Of a stretch of 64,000 nucleotides of DNA, positions 1-7,818 are shown one piece after another. The notes beneath the pieces are model-generated. The model was given only the letters and a program-made list of their open reading frames with translations. It had not been told where the DNA came from and ran no database searches. How positions within the stretch are numbered: position 1 is the first letter of the stretch; each line of letters starts with the position of its first letter. The DNA is from Herbaspirillum rubrisubalbicans (GTDB lineage: Bacteria > Pseudomonadota > Gammaproteobacteria > Burkholderiales > Burkholderiaceae_D): assembly GCF_003719195.1 (NCBI RefSeq), contig NZ_CP024996.1, forward strand, positions 3,782,001 to 3,846,000, read 5' to 3'. The position numbers were made by a program, and so were the translations under genes.

Positions 1-637
1 GCACCTTGTAGCGGGCGCCAAAGTATTCGAAGGCGTCATGCGAGGTGATGACCTTGCGCTTGGCATCGGGAATCTGGGCGAACTGACGGGCGGCCCAGGC
101 ATCCAGATCTTGCAGCTTGGTGATGTAGGCTTCGCCATTCTTGCGATAGGTCTCGGCACCGGCCGGGTCCAGCTTGGCCAGGGCGGTGACGATGTTGCGC
201 GTGTAGACGATCACGTTCTGCGGATCCTGCCAGGCGTGCGGGTCATCCTTGCTGTGGTGCTCGTGGTCATGCCCTTCTTCCTCACCCACGCGCTCGCGCG
301 CCTTGATGCCGGCCGAGGCCACCACGATGGGGCCGTGATAGTTGGCCGATTGCGCCAGACGATCCATCCAGCCTTCGAAACCCAGGCCATTGACCACGAT
401 CAGCTTGGCACGCGAGACCGCCTTGATATCGTCCGGGGCCGGCTGGAAGACGTGGGCATCTTCATCCGGGCCGACCAGGGTCGAGACGGTGATGCGCTCC
501 CCGCCGACATTGGCGACGATGTCGCCCAGGATGCTGAAGCTGGCCAGCACCGGGATACGCTCGGCGGCGGCGGCCGGCAGACTCACTGCCAGGGCCAGGG
601 CGGCCAGCAGCGCGGAAAGGGGACGAAACAGTGTCAT
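1..637 (-). CDS. znuA: Zinc/manganese ABC transporter periplasmic binding protein (C-terminus outside window)
   Basis: This is the N-terminal 212 residues of a cluster A-I metal-binding protein; the reading frame runs off the left edge of the window. A signal peptide (MTLFRPLSALLAALALAVSL, ending near AAAA) precedes the typical start IPVLASFSILGDIVANVGG. A His/acid-rich loop at about residues 118-135 (EEEGHDHEHHSKDDPH) and the first metal His in DAHVFQP fit a Zn/Mn/Fe receptor. Such proteins capture the ion in the periplasm and deliver it to the permease. It lies 35 bp upstream of the permease gene in the operon sense used here (ATPase, permease, receptor all leftward). The loop favours zinc, but specificity cannot be fixed from sequence alone. 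Confidence 0.88.
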   Translation of the reverse strand, partial: MTLFRPLSALLAALALAVSLPAAAAERIPVLASFSILGDIVANVGGERITVSTLVGPDEDAHVFQPAPDDIKAVSRAKLIVVNGLGFEGWMDRLAQSANYHGPIVVASAGIKARERVGEEEGHDHEHHSKDDPHAWQDPQNVIVYTRNIVTALAKLDPAGAETYRKNGEAYITKLQDLDAWAARQFAQIPDAKRKVITSHDAFEYFGARYKV

Positions 638-672
638 GGAAGCTCCGAAAAAAACAGGGGAAAGCGAACGAC

Positions 673-1560
673 TCAGGCCTGCAGGTGCGGCCGGCGCAGC
701 AGCCGCGGCAGCCAGCCGCGCGGCGCAAACAGCAGCGAGGCGGCATACAGCACGCCACCACAGACGATGATGACGGGGCCGGACGGCACCGAGGCGTAAT
801 ACGAAATGAGCAAACCCGCATACCCGGCCAGCGCCGCCTGCAGCACGCTATTGCAGAGCTGCGCCGGCAGCGTGTCATGCCACAGCCGGGCCGAGACCGC
901 CGGCAACATCATCAGGCCCACGGCCATAAGCGTGCCCAGAGTCTGGAAGGATGCCACCAGGTTCATCACCACCAGCATCAGGAATATCTGCTGGTAGATC
1001 GCCCCGCCGCTGCGCCCGCCACCCACGGCCATGTAGGAGGGATCGAAGCTTTCCAGCAGCAGACCACGATAAAGCGCGGCAATGCCCAGCACGCTCACGC
1101 TGGCCACGCCGGCGATGAGCACCAGGCCCTGGCTGTCCACACCCAGCACGTTGCCGAACAGGATGTGCAAGAGATCGAGCTGGGTACCGTGGCGCGAAAT
1201 CAGGATCACCCCCAGCGCCAGCGCCACCACATAGATGGCGGCCAGGCTGGCGTCTTCCTTGAGTTCGGTATGCCGGCTGATCCAGCCCGCCACCGCCACC
1301 ACCACCACCCCGGCCGCAAAGCCGCCGATGGACAGCGCCGGCAGCGACAAACCGAAGAAGATGAAGCCCACCGCCACCCCCGGCAGCACGGCATGACTCA
1401 AGGCCTCGCCGAAGAGACTCATGCGACGCAAGGTCAGCAATACCCCCAGCGGAGCACTGCCCAGGGCCAGCGCGAAGGCGGCCACCAAGGCGCGGCGCAT
1501 GAAGGAAAATTCCTCGAAGGGGGCAATCGCCAGTTCATGGAAGGTGCTCAGCACGCTCAT
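673..1560 (-). CDS. znuB: Metal ABC transporter permease (ABC-3 family)
   Basis: The 295-residue, very hydrophobic protein has about eight membrane segments and matches the ABC-3 permease family that moves Zn2+ or Mn2+ across the inner membrane. The conserved stretch LFGEALSHAVLPGVAVGF (about residues 49-66) is the family signature near the ATPase-coupling region, and FQTLGTLMAVGLMMLPAVSA is the conserved late helix. Its start overlaps the end of the ATPase gene by 4 bp (ATGA-type overlap), so the two are translationally coupled. The partners are the ATPase upstream and the binding protein downstream. Confidence 0.88.
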   Translation of the reverse strand: MSVLSTFHELAIAPFEEFSFMRRALVAAFALALGSAPLGVLLTLRRMSLFGEALSHAVLPGVAVGFIFFGLSLPALSIGGFAAGVVVVAVAGWISRHTELKEDASLAAIYVVALALGVILISRHGTQLDLLHILFGNVLGVDSQGLVLIAGVASVSVLGIAALYRGLLLESFDPSYMAVGGGRSGGAIYQQIFLMLVVMNLVASFQTLGTLMAVGLMMLPAVSARLWHDTLPAQLCNSVLQAALAGYAGLLISYYASVPSGPVIIVCGGVLYAASLLFAPRGWLPRLLRRPHLQA

Positions 1561-2393
1561 GGCCGGCCTCCCTTGGCTGCGCGGTGAGCGGCGTGATCGT
1601 GCAGATGTGAATGATCGTGTCCATGCTCATGCAGGCGCGACAGCGCCATCACCTCGGCTTGGCTGACTTCGCACACGCCGGCATGTTCATCCACCGCCTC
1701 GGCCATGGCGCGTGCGCGTTGCAGGTTTTCCTCGCACATCACCTCGGCAGTCTCGCCCCAGGCCACTACGTTGCGCGCCAGCAGCAGGGTCTGCGGGAAG
1801 GCGCGGCGTACCTGGTCATGGTCGTGCAGCACGGCGATCACGGTGCGGCGCTCGGCGTGCCAGGCCGAGATGATGCGCAGCAGGTCGCCGGTGGTGCGGG
1901 CGTCGATGGCGTTGAAGGGTTCGTCCAGCAGGATCACTTCGGCATCCTGCAGCAGGATGCGGGCAAACAGCACGCGCTGGAACTGCCCCACCGACAAGCT
2001 CGATACCGGGCGCGTGGCAAAGCCGTCCAGCCCGACTGCGGCCAGCGCCTGCACGGCGCGCTGGCGCATGGCGGCATCGATGCCGCCCCAGTTGCCCTTG
2101 GCTTGCCAGTAGCCCAGCAGCACGCAATCGAGCACGTTGATGGGGAAGCTGCGGTCGATCTCGGCCTGCTGCGGCAGGTAGGCGATGCGACGTGAATCGA
2201 CGTGGGTCTGCACGCGCCCGTCATTGCAGCGTACCAGCCCCAACATGCTCTTGAGCAAGGTACTCTTGCCAGCGCCATTGGGGCCGACGATGGCCGTGAG
2301 CGAGCCGCGCTCGAAGGCGCCGCTGACGTGGTGCAAGGCCGGATGACGGCGGTAGCTGACGGTCAGGTTATCGAGGGAGATGGCGGCATTCAT
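1557..2393 (-). CDS. znuC: Metal ABC transporter ATPase with His-rich tail
   Basis: This 278-residue ABC ATPase powers the metal importer. Walker A is GPNGAGKST (about residues 37-45), the signature is LSVGQFQRV, and Walker B is VILLDEPFNAID with the H-loop in AVLHDHDQV. The C-terminus carries a His cluster (HEHGHDHSHLHDHAAH, about residues 256-271), a feature often seen in zinc-linked proteins and possibly a metal sensor or buffer. A strong ribosome-binding sequence (GGGGGAGGG) lies 6 bp before the ATG, inside the 3' end of the small upstream frame. It is the first well-supported gene of a leftward operon. Confidence 0.9.
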   Translation of the reverse strand: MNAAISLDNLTVSYRRHPALHHVSGAFERGSLTAIVGPNGAGKSTLLKSMLGLVRCNDGRVQTHVDSRRIAYLPQQAEIDRSFPINVLDCVLLGYWQAKGNWGGIDAAMRQRAVQALAAVGLDGFATRPVSSLSVGQFQRVLFARILLQDAEVILLDEPFNAIDARTTGDLLRIISAWHAERRTVIAVLHDHDQVRRAFPQTLLLARNVVAWGETAEVMCEENLQRARAMAEAVDEHAGVCEVSQAEVMALSRLHEHGHDHSHLHDHAAHRAAKGGRP

Positions 2394-2394
2394 A

Positions 2395-2526
2395 TCAGCC
2401 CTCCCCCAGCGCCCAGTGCACCCCCAGCCACAGCAGCAGGATCACGGGCGCAACGGCCAGCACGCGCTGCCACCAGGGGCTGGCGAGCACGCCTTGTTGC
2501 AATACGAAACGAGAGAGAAACGACAC
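2395..2526 (-). CDS. Possible 43-aa single-pass membrane microprotein
   Basis: A GTG-started frame gives MSFLSRFVLQQGVLASPWWQ and then a hydrophobic helix (VLAVAPVILLLWLGVHWAL) ending in GEG. The stop codon lies 1 bp before the znuC ATG, so it would be the first gene of the metal operon. I see no good ribosome-binding site before the GTG. The evidence is the tight junction and the clean membrane segment; no family was recognised. It could also be leader sequence with a chance frame. Confidence 0.4.
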   Translation of the reverse strand: MSFLSRFVLQQGVLASPWWQRVLAVAPVILLLWLGVHWALGEG

Positions 2527-2606
2527 GGCAGGCAATCTGAAAAGGCGCAACGGGGAGGCCTGGCAGGGCGGCTGGCGGGGCTGGCCCGCGCGCACCTGTA
2601 CTTGAC

Positions 2607-2670
2607 GCAACCTGGTTGCAGCAACAGGGAAAACACGCATTATAATGCAACCCTGTTGCAGAATGTAACA
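2607..2670. promoter_or_regulatory. Cluster of palindromes, candidate metal-responsive operator
   Basis: Four dyads lie within 64 bp between the leftward metal operon and the rightward DUF2796 gene: GCAACCTGGTTGC (2607-2619), GCATTATAATGC (2637-2648), TGCAACCCTGTTGCA (2646-2660) and TGTTGCAGAATGTAACA (2654-2670, arms match 6 of 7). The first three are perfect. The AT-centred one resembles Zur-type boxes (Zur is the Fur-family zinc repressor) and the position between two metal-related units suits a shared operator. Assignment to Zur is an inference. Confidence 0.5.
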
Positions 2671-2808
2671 ACACTGAAATTCTGGCGGTCGCCACGGCAC
2701 AATACCGAAGCATCCACAGTGGTTTGCCATCTGATATCTGATATCTGTCATTTACAAATGCTGCCGCATCCTTGACCTTCCCCCACAACAAGCACAAGAA
2801 AGCCGCCC

Positions 2809-3393
2809 ATGTTCCTGTCCCGCCCCCTGTTGCCTTTGCTCCTTCTGTCCCTGACCAGCCTGCCGGCGCTGGCCGCCGATGACGGCCACGACCATCACGG
2901 CAACCACCCGCCCCACGTCCATGGCGTGGGCAAGCTGGACGTGGCGCTGGAAGGCAATACCCTGACCCTGCACCTGGATAGCCCGCTGATCAACCTGGTG
3001 GGCTTCGAACATGCCGCCAACAGCGCCAAGGACAAGGACACCGTGCGCGCCGCCGCCCAGAGTCTGCGCGACGTTGGCCGCATGTTTGCCACCGATGCCA
3101 GCGCCCAATGCAAGCCGGCCGAAGTGCAACTGGAATCGGCCGTCCTCACGCCCGCGCTGCTGGGTGAAAAAGCCCCCGCCAGCAGCGAAGCCGCGCCCAC
3201 CGATGGCCATGCTGATCTGGATGGCGACTTCACCCTGGTCTGCGCCAGCCCCGGCGCGCTCAATACCATCGACGTGAGCGGCCTGTTTGCCGCCTTCCCC
3301 GGCTTCCATCGCATCGATGTGCAAATGGCCACGCCCAAGAAGCAAGGTGCGGCGCAACTGGTGCCGGGCAGCGCCGTGATCCCGCTGAACTGA
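2809..3393 (+). CDS. Periplasmic DUF2796 family, His-rich metal-binding protein
   Basis: The 194-residue protein has a signal peptide (cleavage near ALA, residue 22) followed by a His-rich start (DDGHDHHGNHPPHVHGVG). The rest matches DUF2796, a family that includes the zinc-regulated ZrgA of Vibrio. The expected role is periplasmic zinc (or other metal) binding linked to a transporter. It is the first gene of a rightward cluster with an ABC ATPase, an FtsX-type permease and a DUF3299 protein, opposite ZnuABC. The neighbour set supports metal homeostasis; the direction of transport is not shown by the sequence. Confidence 0.75.
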   Translation: MFLSRPLLPLLLLSLTSLPALAADDGHDHHGNHPPHVHGVGKLDVALEGNTLTLHLDSPLINLVGFEHAANSAKDKDTVRAAAQSLRDVGRMFATDASAQCKPAEVQLESAVLTPALLGEKAPASSEAAPTDGHADLDGDFTLVCASPGALNTIDVSGLFAAFPGFHRIDVQMATPKKQGAAQLVPGSAVIPLN

Positions 3394-3563
3394 CCCTGCC
3401 CCTGGCAGGACGCGGACGGCGCCTCATCTGAGCTCTGATCTCTGATCTCTGAGCACCGTCCGCCCACCATCAGGCCGCAGTCAGGTCGTTGACAGCCGCT
3501 GCGGCTATGATCGTCGGCTACCGTGCTACCCTTGGCGCATCCCCGCTGGTCCTCCCCTCGCTC

Positions 3564-4298
3564 ATGAATCTTCCAGACTCCTCTTCCCCGGCTGCCGCCA
3601 TCGACATGCGGGAACTTAGCTTCACCTGGCCCGGCCAGTCCCAGCCAGCCCTGCTCCTGGAGCGGCTGTCCGTCGCCCCAGGTGAACATATCTTCATCAG
3701 CGGCCCCAGCGGCAGTGGCAAGAGCACCCTGCTGGCCACCATCGGCGGCATCATCCTGCCCCAGGCCGGCCAGGTCGAGGTGCTGGGCCAGCCCCTGCAA
3801 ACGCTGTCGGCGGCGCGGCGCGACCGGTTCCGGGTGGACCACATCGGCTATATCTTCCAGCAGTTCAATCTGCTGCCTTATCTGTCCATCCTCGACAACG
3901 TGCTGCTGCCCTGCCAGTTCTCGCCCTATCGCAAGGAGCGCGCACGCCAGCAAGGAGACGACCTGAAGCAGGTGGCGCAATCCCTGCTGGCCGCCCTGGA
4001 CCTGGCGCCGGCACTCTGGAGGCGACCCGTGACCCAGCTTTCCATCGGCCAGCAGCAACGGGTGGCGGCGGCGCGCTCGCTGATCGGGCGACCCGAGATC
4101 ATCGTCGCCGACGAACCCACTTCGGCGCTCGATAGCGACCGCCAGCAAGCCTTCCTCGACCTGCTGCAACGCGAATGCGCGCAAAGCGGTGCGGCGCTGG
4201 TATTCGTCAGCCACGACCAGCGCCTGGCCGAACGCTTCACTCGCCGCATTGCGCTGGAGCAGATCAACCAGGCAGCACGTACCGAGGAGGCCGCATGA
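3564..4298 (+). CDS. ABC transporter ATPase (MacB/LolD-like)
   Basis: This is a LolD/MacB-type ATPase. Walker A is GPSGSGKST, the Q-loop is IFQQFNLLPYLSILDNV, the signature is LSIGQQQRVAAARSL, and Walker B is EIIVADEPTSALD. The frame is open upstream to 3489; I use the internal ATG at 3564 (MNLPDSSS), giving 244 residues, because the upstream part looks non-coding. Its stop overlaps the permease ATG (ATGA), so the two are coupled. The likely role is driving an FtsX-type permease that acts on a periplasmic or membrane partner rather than classical substrate import. Confidence 0.85.
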   Translation: MNLPDSSSPAAAIDMRELSFTWPGQSQPALLLERLSVAPGEHIFISGPSGSGKSTLLATIGGIILPQAGQVEVLGQPLQTLSAARRDRFRVDHIGYIFQQFNLLPYLSILDNVLLPCQFSPYRKERARQQGDDLKQVAQSLLAALDLAPALWRRPVTQLSIGQQQRVAAARSLIGRPEIIVADEPTSALDSDRQQAFLDLLQRECAQSGAALVFVSHDQRLAERFTRRIALEQINQAARTEEAA

Positions 4299-5563
4299 AG
4301 CTCTTGCTACGCCTGGCTGCGCGCAGTGCCTGGAACCGGCGTTTCACGCTGGGCCTGATGCTGCTGGCCATCGCCCTGTCCACCACCATGCTGCTGGGCA
4401 TCGAGCGGGTGCGCCATGAAGTGCGCTCCGGCTTTTCGCAATCGGTGTCCGGCACTGACCTGGTGGTGGGGGCCCGCACCAGTCCGATCCAGTTGATGCT
4501 CTATGCCATCTTCCGCATCGGCGGCGCCACCAACAACATGGGTTGGGACAGCGCCCAGACCCTGGCGCGCGATCCGGCCGTGGCCTGGACCATTCCGATT
4601 TCGCTGGGCGACTCGCATCGCGGCTTCCCGGTGCTGGCCACCAATGGCGACTATTTCACCCACTTCCGCTACGGCAGCAACCAGGCGCTCAAGCTGGCCC
4701 AGGGCCGGCCTTTCAATGATGTCTTCGAAGCCGTGCTGGGGGCGGACGTGGCCGAGAAGCTGCATTACCGGCTGGGTGACATCATCATCCTCTCGCATGG
4801 CATGGGTGGCATGGGCCTGACCCAACATGCCGACAAACCCTTCACGGTAGTCGGCATCCTGGCGCGTACCGGCACCCCGGTGGACCGCACGGTGCATATC
4901 GGCCTGGACGGTATGCAAGCCATCCACCTCGACTGGGAAGGCGGCGCACCGATGCCGGGCGTGCATATTCCGGCCCAGTTCGTGAAGAAATTCAACCTCA
5001 CCCCGACTAGCATCACCGCCGTGCTGGTAGGCTTGAAGAGCCGCGCCCGGGTCTTTGCCGTGCAGCGCGCCATCGCCGATGGCGACGGCTACAAGGAACC
5101 GCTCATGGCGGTGCTGCCGGGGGTGGCGCTGGATCAGTTGTGGGATGTGGTGGGCATCGGCGAGAACGCCTTGCTGGTGGTGTCCGGCATGGTGGTGGTG
5201 GTCGGCCTGGCCGGGCTGGTGGCGGCGATCCTGGCCAGTCTGGGCGAACGGCGGCGCGAGCTGGCCATCCTGCGCTCGGTCGGGGCGCGCCCGCTGGATG
5301 TGTTGCTGTTGCTGTGCGTGGAGGGCTTGGGCGTGATGCTCTCGGGCGTGCTGGCCGGGCTGGTGTTGTTGAGCGTGCTGGTGTGGGCCTTGGGCCCCTG
5401 GCTGGCCGCGCAGTTCGGCATTGCCTTGCAGCCGACGTGGCCGGCCGCAGGCGAATTACAATTGCTGCTCTGGACCGTGCTGGCCGGGTTGGTGGCCAGC
5501 CTCTTGCCGGCCTGGCGCGCCTATCGCCTGAGCCTGTCGGACGGTCTGACGCCGCGAACCTGA
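4295..5563 (+). CDS. ABC transporter permease, FtsX/MacB family
   Basis: The 422-residue protein has the MacB/FtsX plan: one N-terminal membrane helix (FTLGLMLLAIALSTTMLL), a large periplasmic domain (about residues 45-290), then three C-terminal helices with the family motif LGERRRELAILRSVGARPLDVL. FtsX-type permeases commonly work as mechanotransducers. The start ATG overlaps the ATPase stop. Together with the DUF2796 and DUF3299 neighbours it resembles the zinc-regulated zrg-type clusters, but this link comes from gene content only. Confidence 0.85.
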   Translation: MKLLLRLAARSAWNRRFTLGLMLLAIALSTTMLLGIERVRHEVRSGFSQSVSGTDLVVGARTSPIQLMLYAIFRIGGATNNMGWDSAQTLARDPAVAWTIPISLGDSHRGFPVLATNGDYFTHFRYGSNQALKLAQGRPFNDVFEAVLGADVAEKLHYRLGDIIILSHGMGGMGLTQHADKPFTVVGILARTGTPVDRTVHIGLDGMQAIHLDWEGGAPMPGVHIPAQFVKKFNLTPTSITAVLVGLKSRARVFAVQRAIADGDGYKEPLMAVLPGVALDQLWDVVGIGENALLVVSGMVVVVGLAGLVAAILASLGERRRELAILRSVGARPLDVLLLLCVEGLGVMLSGVLAGLVLLSVLVWALGPWLAAQFGIALQPTWPAAGELQLLLWTVLAGLVASLLPAWRAYRLSLSDGLTPRT

Positions 5564-5579
5564 TCTTGGAAGTACTGAC

Positions 5580-6338
5580 ATGAAGACTCTCTACTGGATA
5601 GGCGGCATCGTGGTCGCCGGCCTGTGGGCCGGCCTCGGTGTACGCCTGCTCTCGCAAGGCTATGCCCACGTGACGTCCACGGCGCCCCCGCCCACGGCCA
5701 GCAGCGCCCCTGCCGCGGGCGCACCGCTGGCCGGTGCGGTGCCAGCGGTGACTGCCCGCGCCGATGCCGGCAGCACCGTGGCCGGCGTGGGCCAATACCA
5801 GGTGGGCGACAAGCTGCAGCAAAGCGCCGCCGTCACCGAAAAGCCCTACCAGGCCTCGGGCAAGATGGTCGACGGCTACCAGGAAATCGCCTGGGAGTCG
5901 CTCATCCCCAAGGACTGGGACCCGATGGCGCCCTTCAAGGGCTTGAAACTGGATCAATTGAGCGACGACGACCCGCGCGCCGATGCTGCGCTGTGGAAGG
6001 CCAAGAAGTACTGGAAGGAGGCCCCGGTCGACCCCAGCATGGAAGGCAAGCCGGTACGCCTGCCCGGTTTCGTGGTCTCGTTGGACCGCGAAGGCGAAGC
6101 GCTCAAGGAATTCCTGCTGGTGCCCTACTTCGGCGCCTGCATCCACGTGCCGCCGCCACCGGCCAACCAGATCATCCACGTCAGGAGCGCCAAGGCGGTC
6201 AAGAACGTGCGCACCATGGATGCGGTGTGGATCAGCGGCGTGCTCAAGGTGGAACGTTCGGATTCGTCCATGGGCGCCTCCAGCTACAGCATGAAGGCGG
6301 TCAGCGTGCAGCCCTACACGGCACCTGACAATAGCTGA
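5580..6338 (+). CDS. DUF3299 domain protein, membrane-anchored
   Basis: This 252-residue protein has an N-terminal membrane anchor (IGGIVVAGLWAGLGVRLL) and an Ala/Pro-rich linker. It then has a DUF3299 domain from about residue 100 (IAWESLIPKDWDP to the end), including LPGFVVSLDREG and FLLVPYFGACIHVPPPPANQ. The single Cys and His in the GACIHVPPPP motif are conserved in the family and could bind metal. The gene starts 16 bp after the permease stop, so it is the last gene of the four-gene unit. Exact function is unknown. Confidence 0.75.
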   Translation: MKTLYWIGGIVVAGLWAGLGVRLLSQGYAHVTSTAPPPTASSAPAAGAPLAGAVPAVTARADAGSTVAGVGQYQVGDKLQQSAAVTEKPYQASGKMVDGYQEIAWESLIPKDWDPMAPFKGLKLDQLSDDDPRADAALWKAKKYWKEAPVDPSMEGKPVRLPGFVVSLDREGEALKEFLLVPYFGACIHVPPPPANQIIHVRSAKAVKNVRTMDAVWISGVLKVERSDSSMGASSYSMKAVSVQPYTAPDNS

Positions 6339-6410
6339 GTCCGTCTCACAGCGGCGACGCTTATCCCCAATTTCCTCCCGACCCCGCCAGGGCCTGTCGC
6401 AGGCAGGCCT

Positions 6411-7278
6411 TTATCCACACTTTCCGGGGGCAAGCTTGTGGACAAGGCTTTGACAAGCCATGCAAGCCCCTGATTCATAAGACTTTTCCTCTCCCGCTTT
6501 CGACTCGTGCAGACCCTAGGCAGGGGCGTCACCACGCCGCGCCTGGGACGACTTATCCCTCCGACATGCCAGGATATCCACATTTTTTGGGAGCAAGCCT
6601 GTGGAGAAGCGCTGGGTAAGCCAGCCAAGGCCTTGATTCCAAAGGTATTTCCTTGTTCGCCCCGAAGGATGGCAAAAAACAGGCAGCCCGGCCCCGGCCC
6701 CGTCTGACGCGCCTGTCTCGGCGATATCCACATTTTCTGGTGGCAAGCCTGTGGAGAAGGTCTTGACAAGCCAGTCAAGCCATTGATTCCAAACAACTTT
6801 CCTTGAACGCAACATGCGCCGGCAAACGGCAAGAAAGTGCAGCAAAAAATCGCGTTTCCCTTCTTATCCGCACCAAAAACAACGTCTGGAGGGCCTTGCG
6901 CGCAGGATATCCACACTTTTTGGTAGCAAGCCTGTGGACAAGGGCTTGACAAAGCGCCCAAGCCATTGATTTATAAGCAATTTCTTGACTGGATGCAAAG
7001 CGCAGCAACTGCGCCCGATTTTCGCCCATCGGGCGACAAGCCGCGCCCAGCCTGGCTGGGCGGGGGGATATCCACACTTTTTGGGAGCAAGCCTGTGGAC
7101 AAGGACTGGACAAGCGATTCAACTCATTGATTCCAAAGATCTTTTTGCTTTTGATCGCCGCCAGCGCAGGCGACTTCACCCAGCCCTGCCGCGGTGCAGC
7201 GCCACAGGATATCCACATATTTTGGTGGCAAGCCTGTGGACAAACCCTGGGCAAGCGATTCAAGTCACTGATTCAAAA
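6411..7278 (+). repeat. Six-copy 70-bp module array with paired DnaA-box-like sequences
   Basis: Six modules begin at 6411, 6574, 6724, 6907, 7068 and 7209. Each starts with TTATCCACA (first copy) or ATATCCACA (others). Exactly 26 bp later comes TGTGGACAA or TGTGGAGAA, an inverted DnaA-box-like sequence (TTGTCCACA on the other strand). At +39 is a T(T/G)G(A/G)(C/T)AAG element and at +60 TGATT(C/T). These spacings are identical in all six copies, whereas the spacers between modules vary in length (about 71-113 bp) and sequence. TTATCCACA is the DnaA-box consensus. No convincing gene lies here; long reverse frames through it merely translate the repeat. No dnaA, dnaN or other origin gene is in the window. 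A DnaA-titration or replication-control locus is an inference. Confidence 0.8.
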
Positions 7279-7489
7279 GGAGATTTCCCATCAGGACAGC
7301 AGATGGGCAAGACGCGTGCAGCGCAAGGGACTAGAAGGAAGGGATGGACGCACCCCGCGCCGCGCACCGGCAGGTTTACACCCACCGGGAAGGGAGGACC
7401 GCGGCTTCCACCACGTGTGCGTACTGCCGGGTTACGACGCCACTGTCCGGCCTGGGCGTGAAGCATAAAGCGCAAGGAAACTGGCTGCC
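7279..7489. other. Intergenic stretch, no gene supported
   Basis: Several short frames cross this stretch but none has a recognisable protein or good start. I see no tRNA or other RNA gene. It joins the module array to the terminator-like hairpin at 7502. Confidence 0.5.
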
Positions 7490-7527
7490 CCGGAGAAAAG
7501 AGCCTGCGATGCACTCGCATCGCAGGC
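7490..7527 (-). terminator. Terminator-like hairpin (leftward)
   Basis: A perfect 10-bp stem (GCCTGCGATG / CATCGCAGGC) with a 6-base loop spans 7502-7527. Read leftward it is followed by TCTTTTCTCC. It could end transcripts from the DUF2026 gene, although it lies about 290 bp beyond that stop codon. Confidence 0.4.
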
Positions 7528-7733
7528 AAAACATCTGCACAGGTCAGAGGAGACAGGCGCAAGTCTAGCCAGCACGTATGACCGTGCCGTGACAGTGCAC
7601 AAGGAATCAAAAAAAGATGAAGAAACAGGAAAAAACAGACGGGCAATATGCAGAAATGTCATGAGGCCGTCATATCGACGACCTATAGTGAGAACCTTAG
7701 TGCGGTACATGCAACCGATATGCATGATCGCAT

Positions 7734-7785
7734 GGTGTGTTGGACATCTGTCCAGCACACCCTCCCTTCGGAGGCGTCCGCCTCC
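7734..7785. other. Two adjacent strong hairpins after the DUF2026 gene
   Basis: GGTGTGTTGGACA pairs with TGTCCAGCACACC (7734-7761, 13 bp with one wobble, 2-base spacer). GGAGGCG pairs with CGCCTCC (7770-7785, perfect 7 bp). They lie 33 bp past the DUF2026 stop. No T-run follows either, so they are better seen as 3' structures or protein-binding dyads than as simple terminators. Confidence 0.5.
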
Positions 7786-7818
7786 ACGACATTTCCCTTC
7801 AGAAGAACTTCAGTAGCA

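Noticed and set aside
6314..7263. Overlapping minus-strand frames of 162-215 residues with repeated ACHQKMWIS-type motifs
   Set aside because: The repeated peptides are simply translations of the 70-bp DNA modules. They occur in more than one frame, have no start context and resemble no protein.
6411..7278. CRISPR array
   Set aside because: Repeats are 70 bp, only partly conserved, with spacers of uneven length (71-113 bp), and no cas genes are present.
7260..7646. 128-residue minus-strand frame as a gene
   Set aside because: It is Pro/Arg/Cys-rich without a domain, crosses the end of the module array and the terminator-like hairpin, and has no ribosome-binding site.
7682..7692. CTCACTATAGG on the minus strand, identical to the core of the T7 phage promoter
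   Set aside because: Only 11 bases match and the upstream recognition part does not. No phage genes are nearby; chance is likely.
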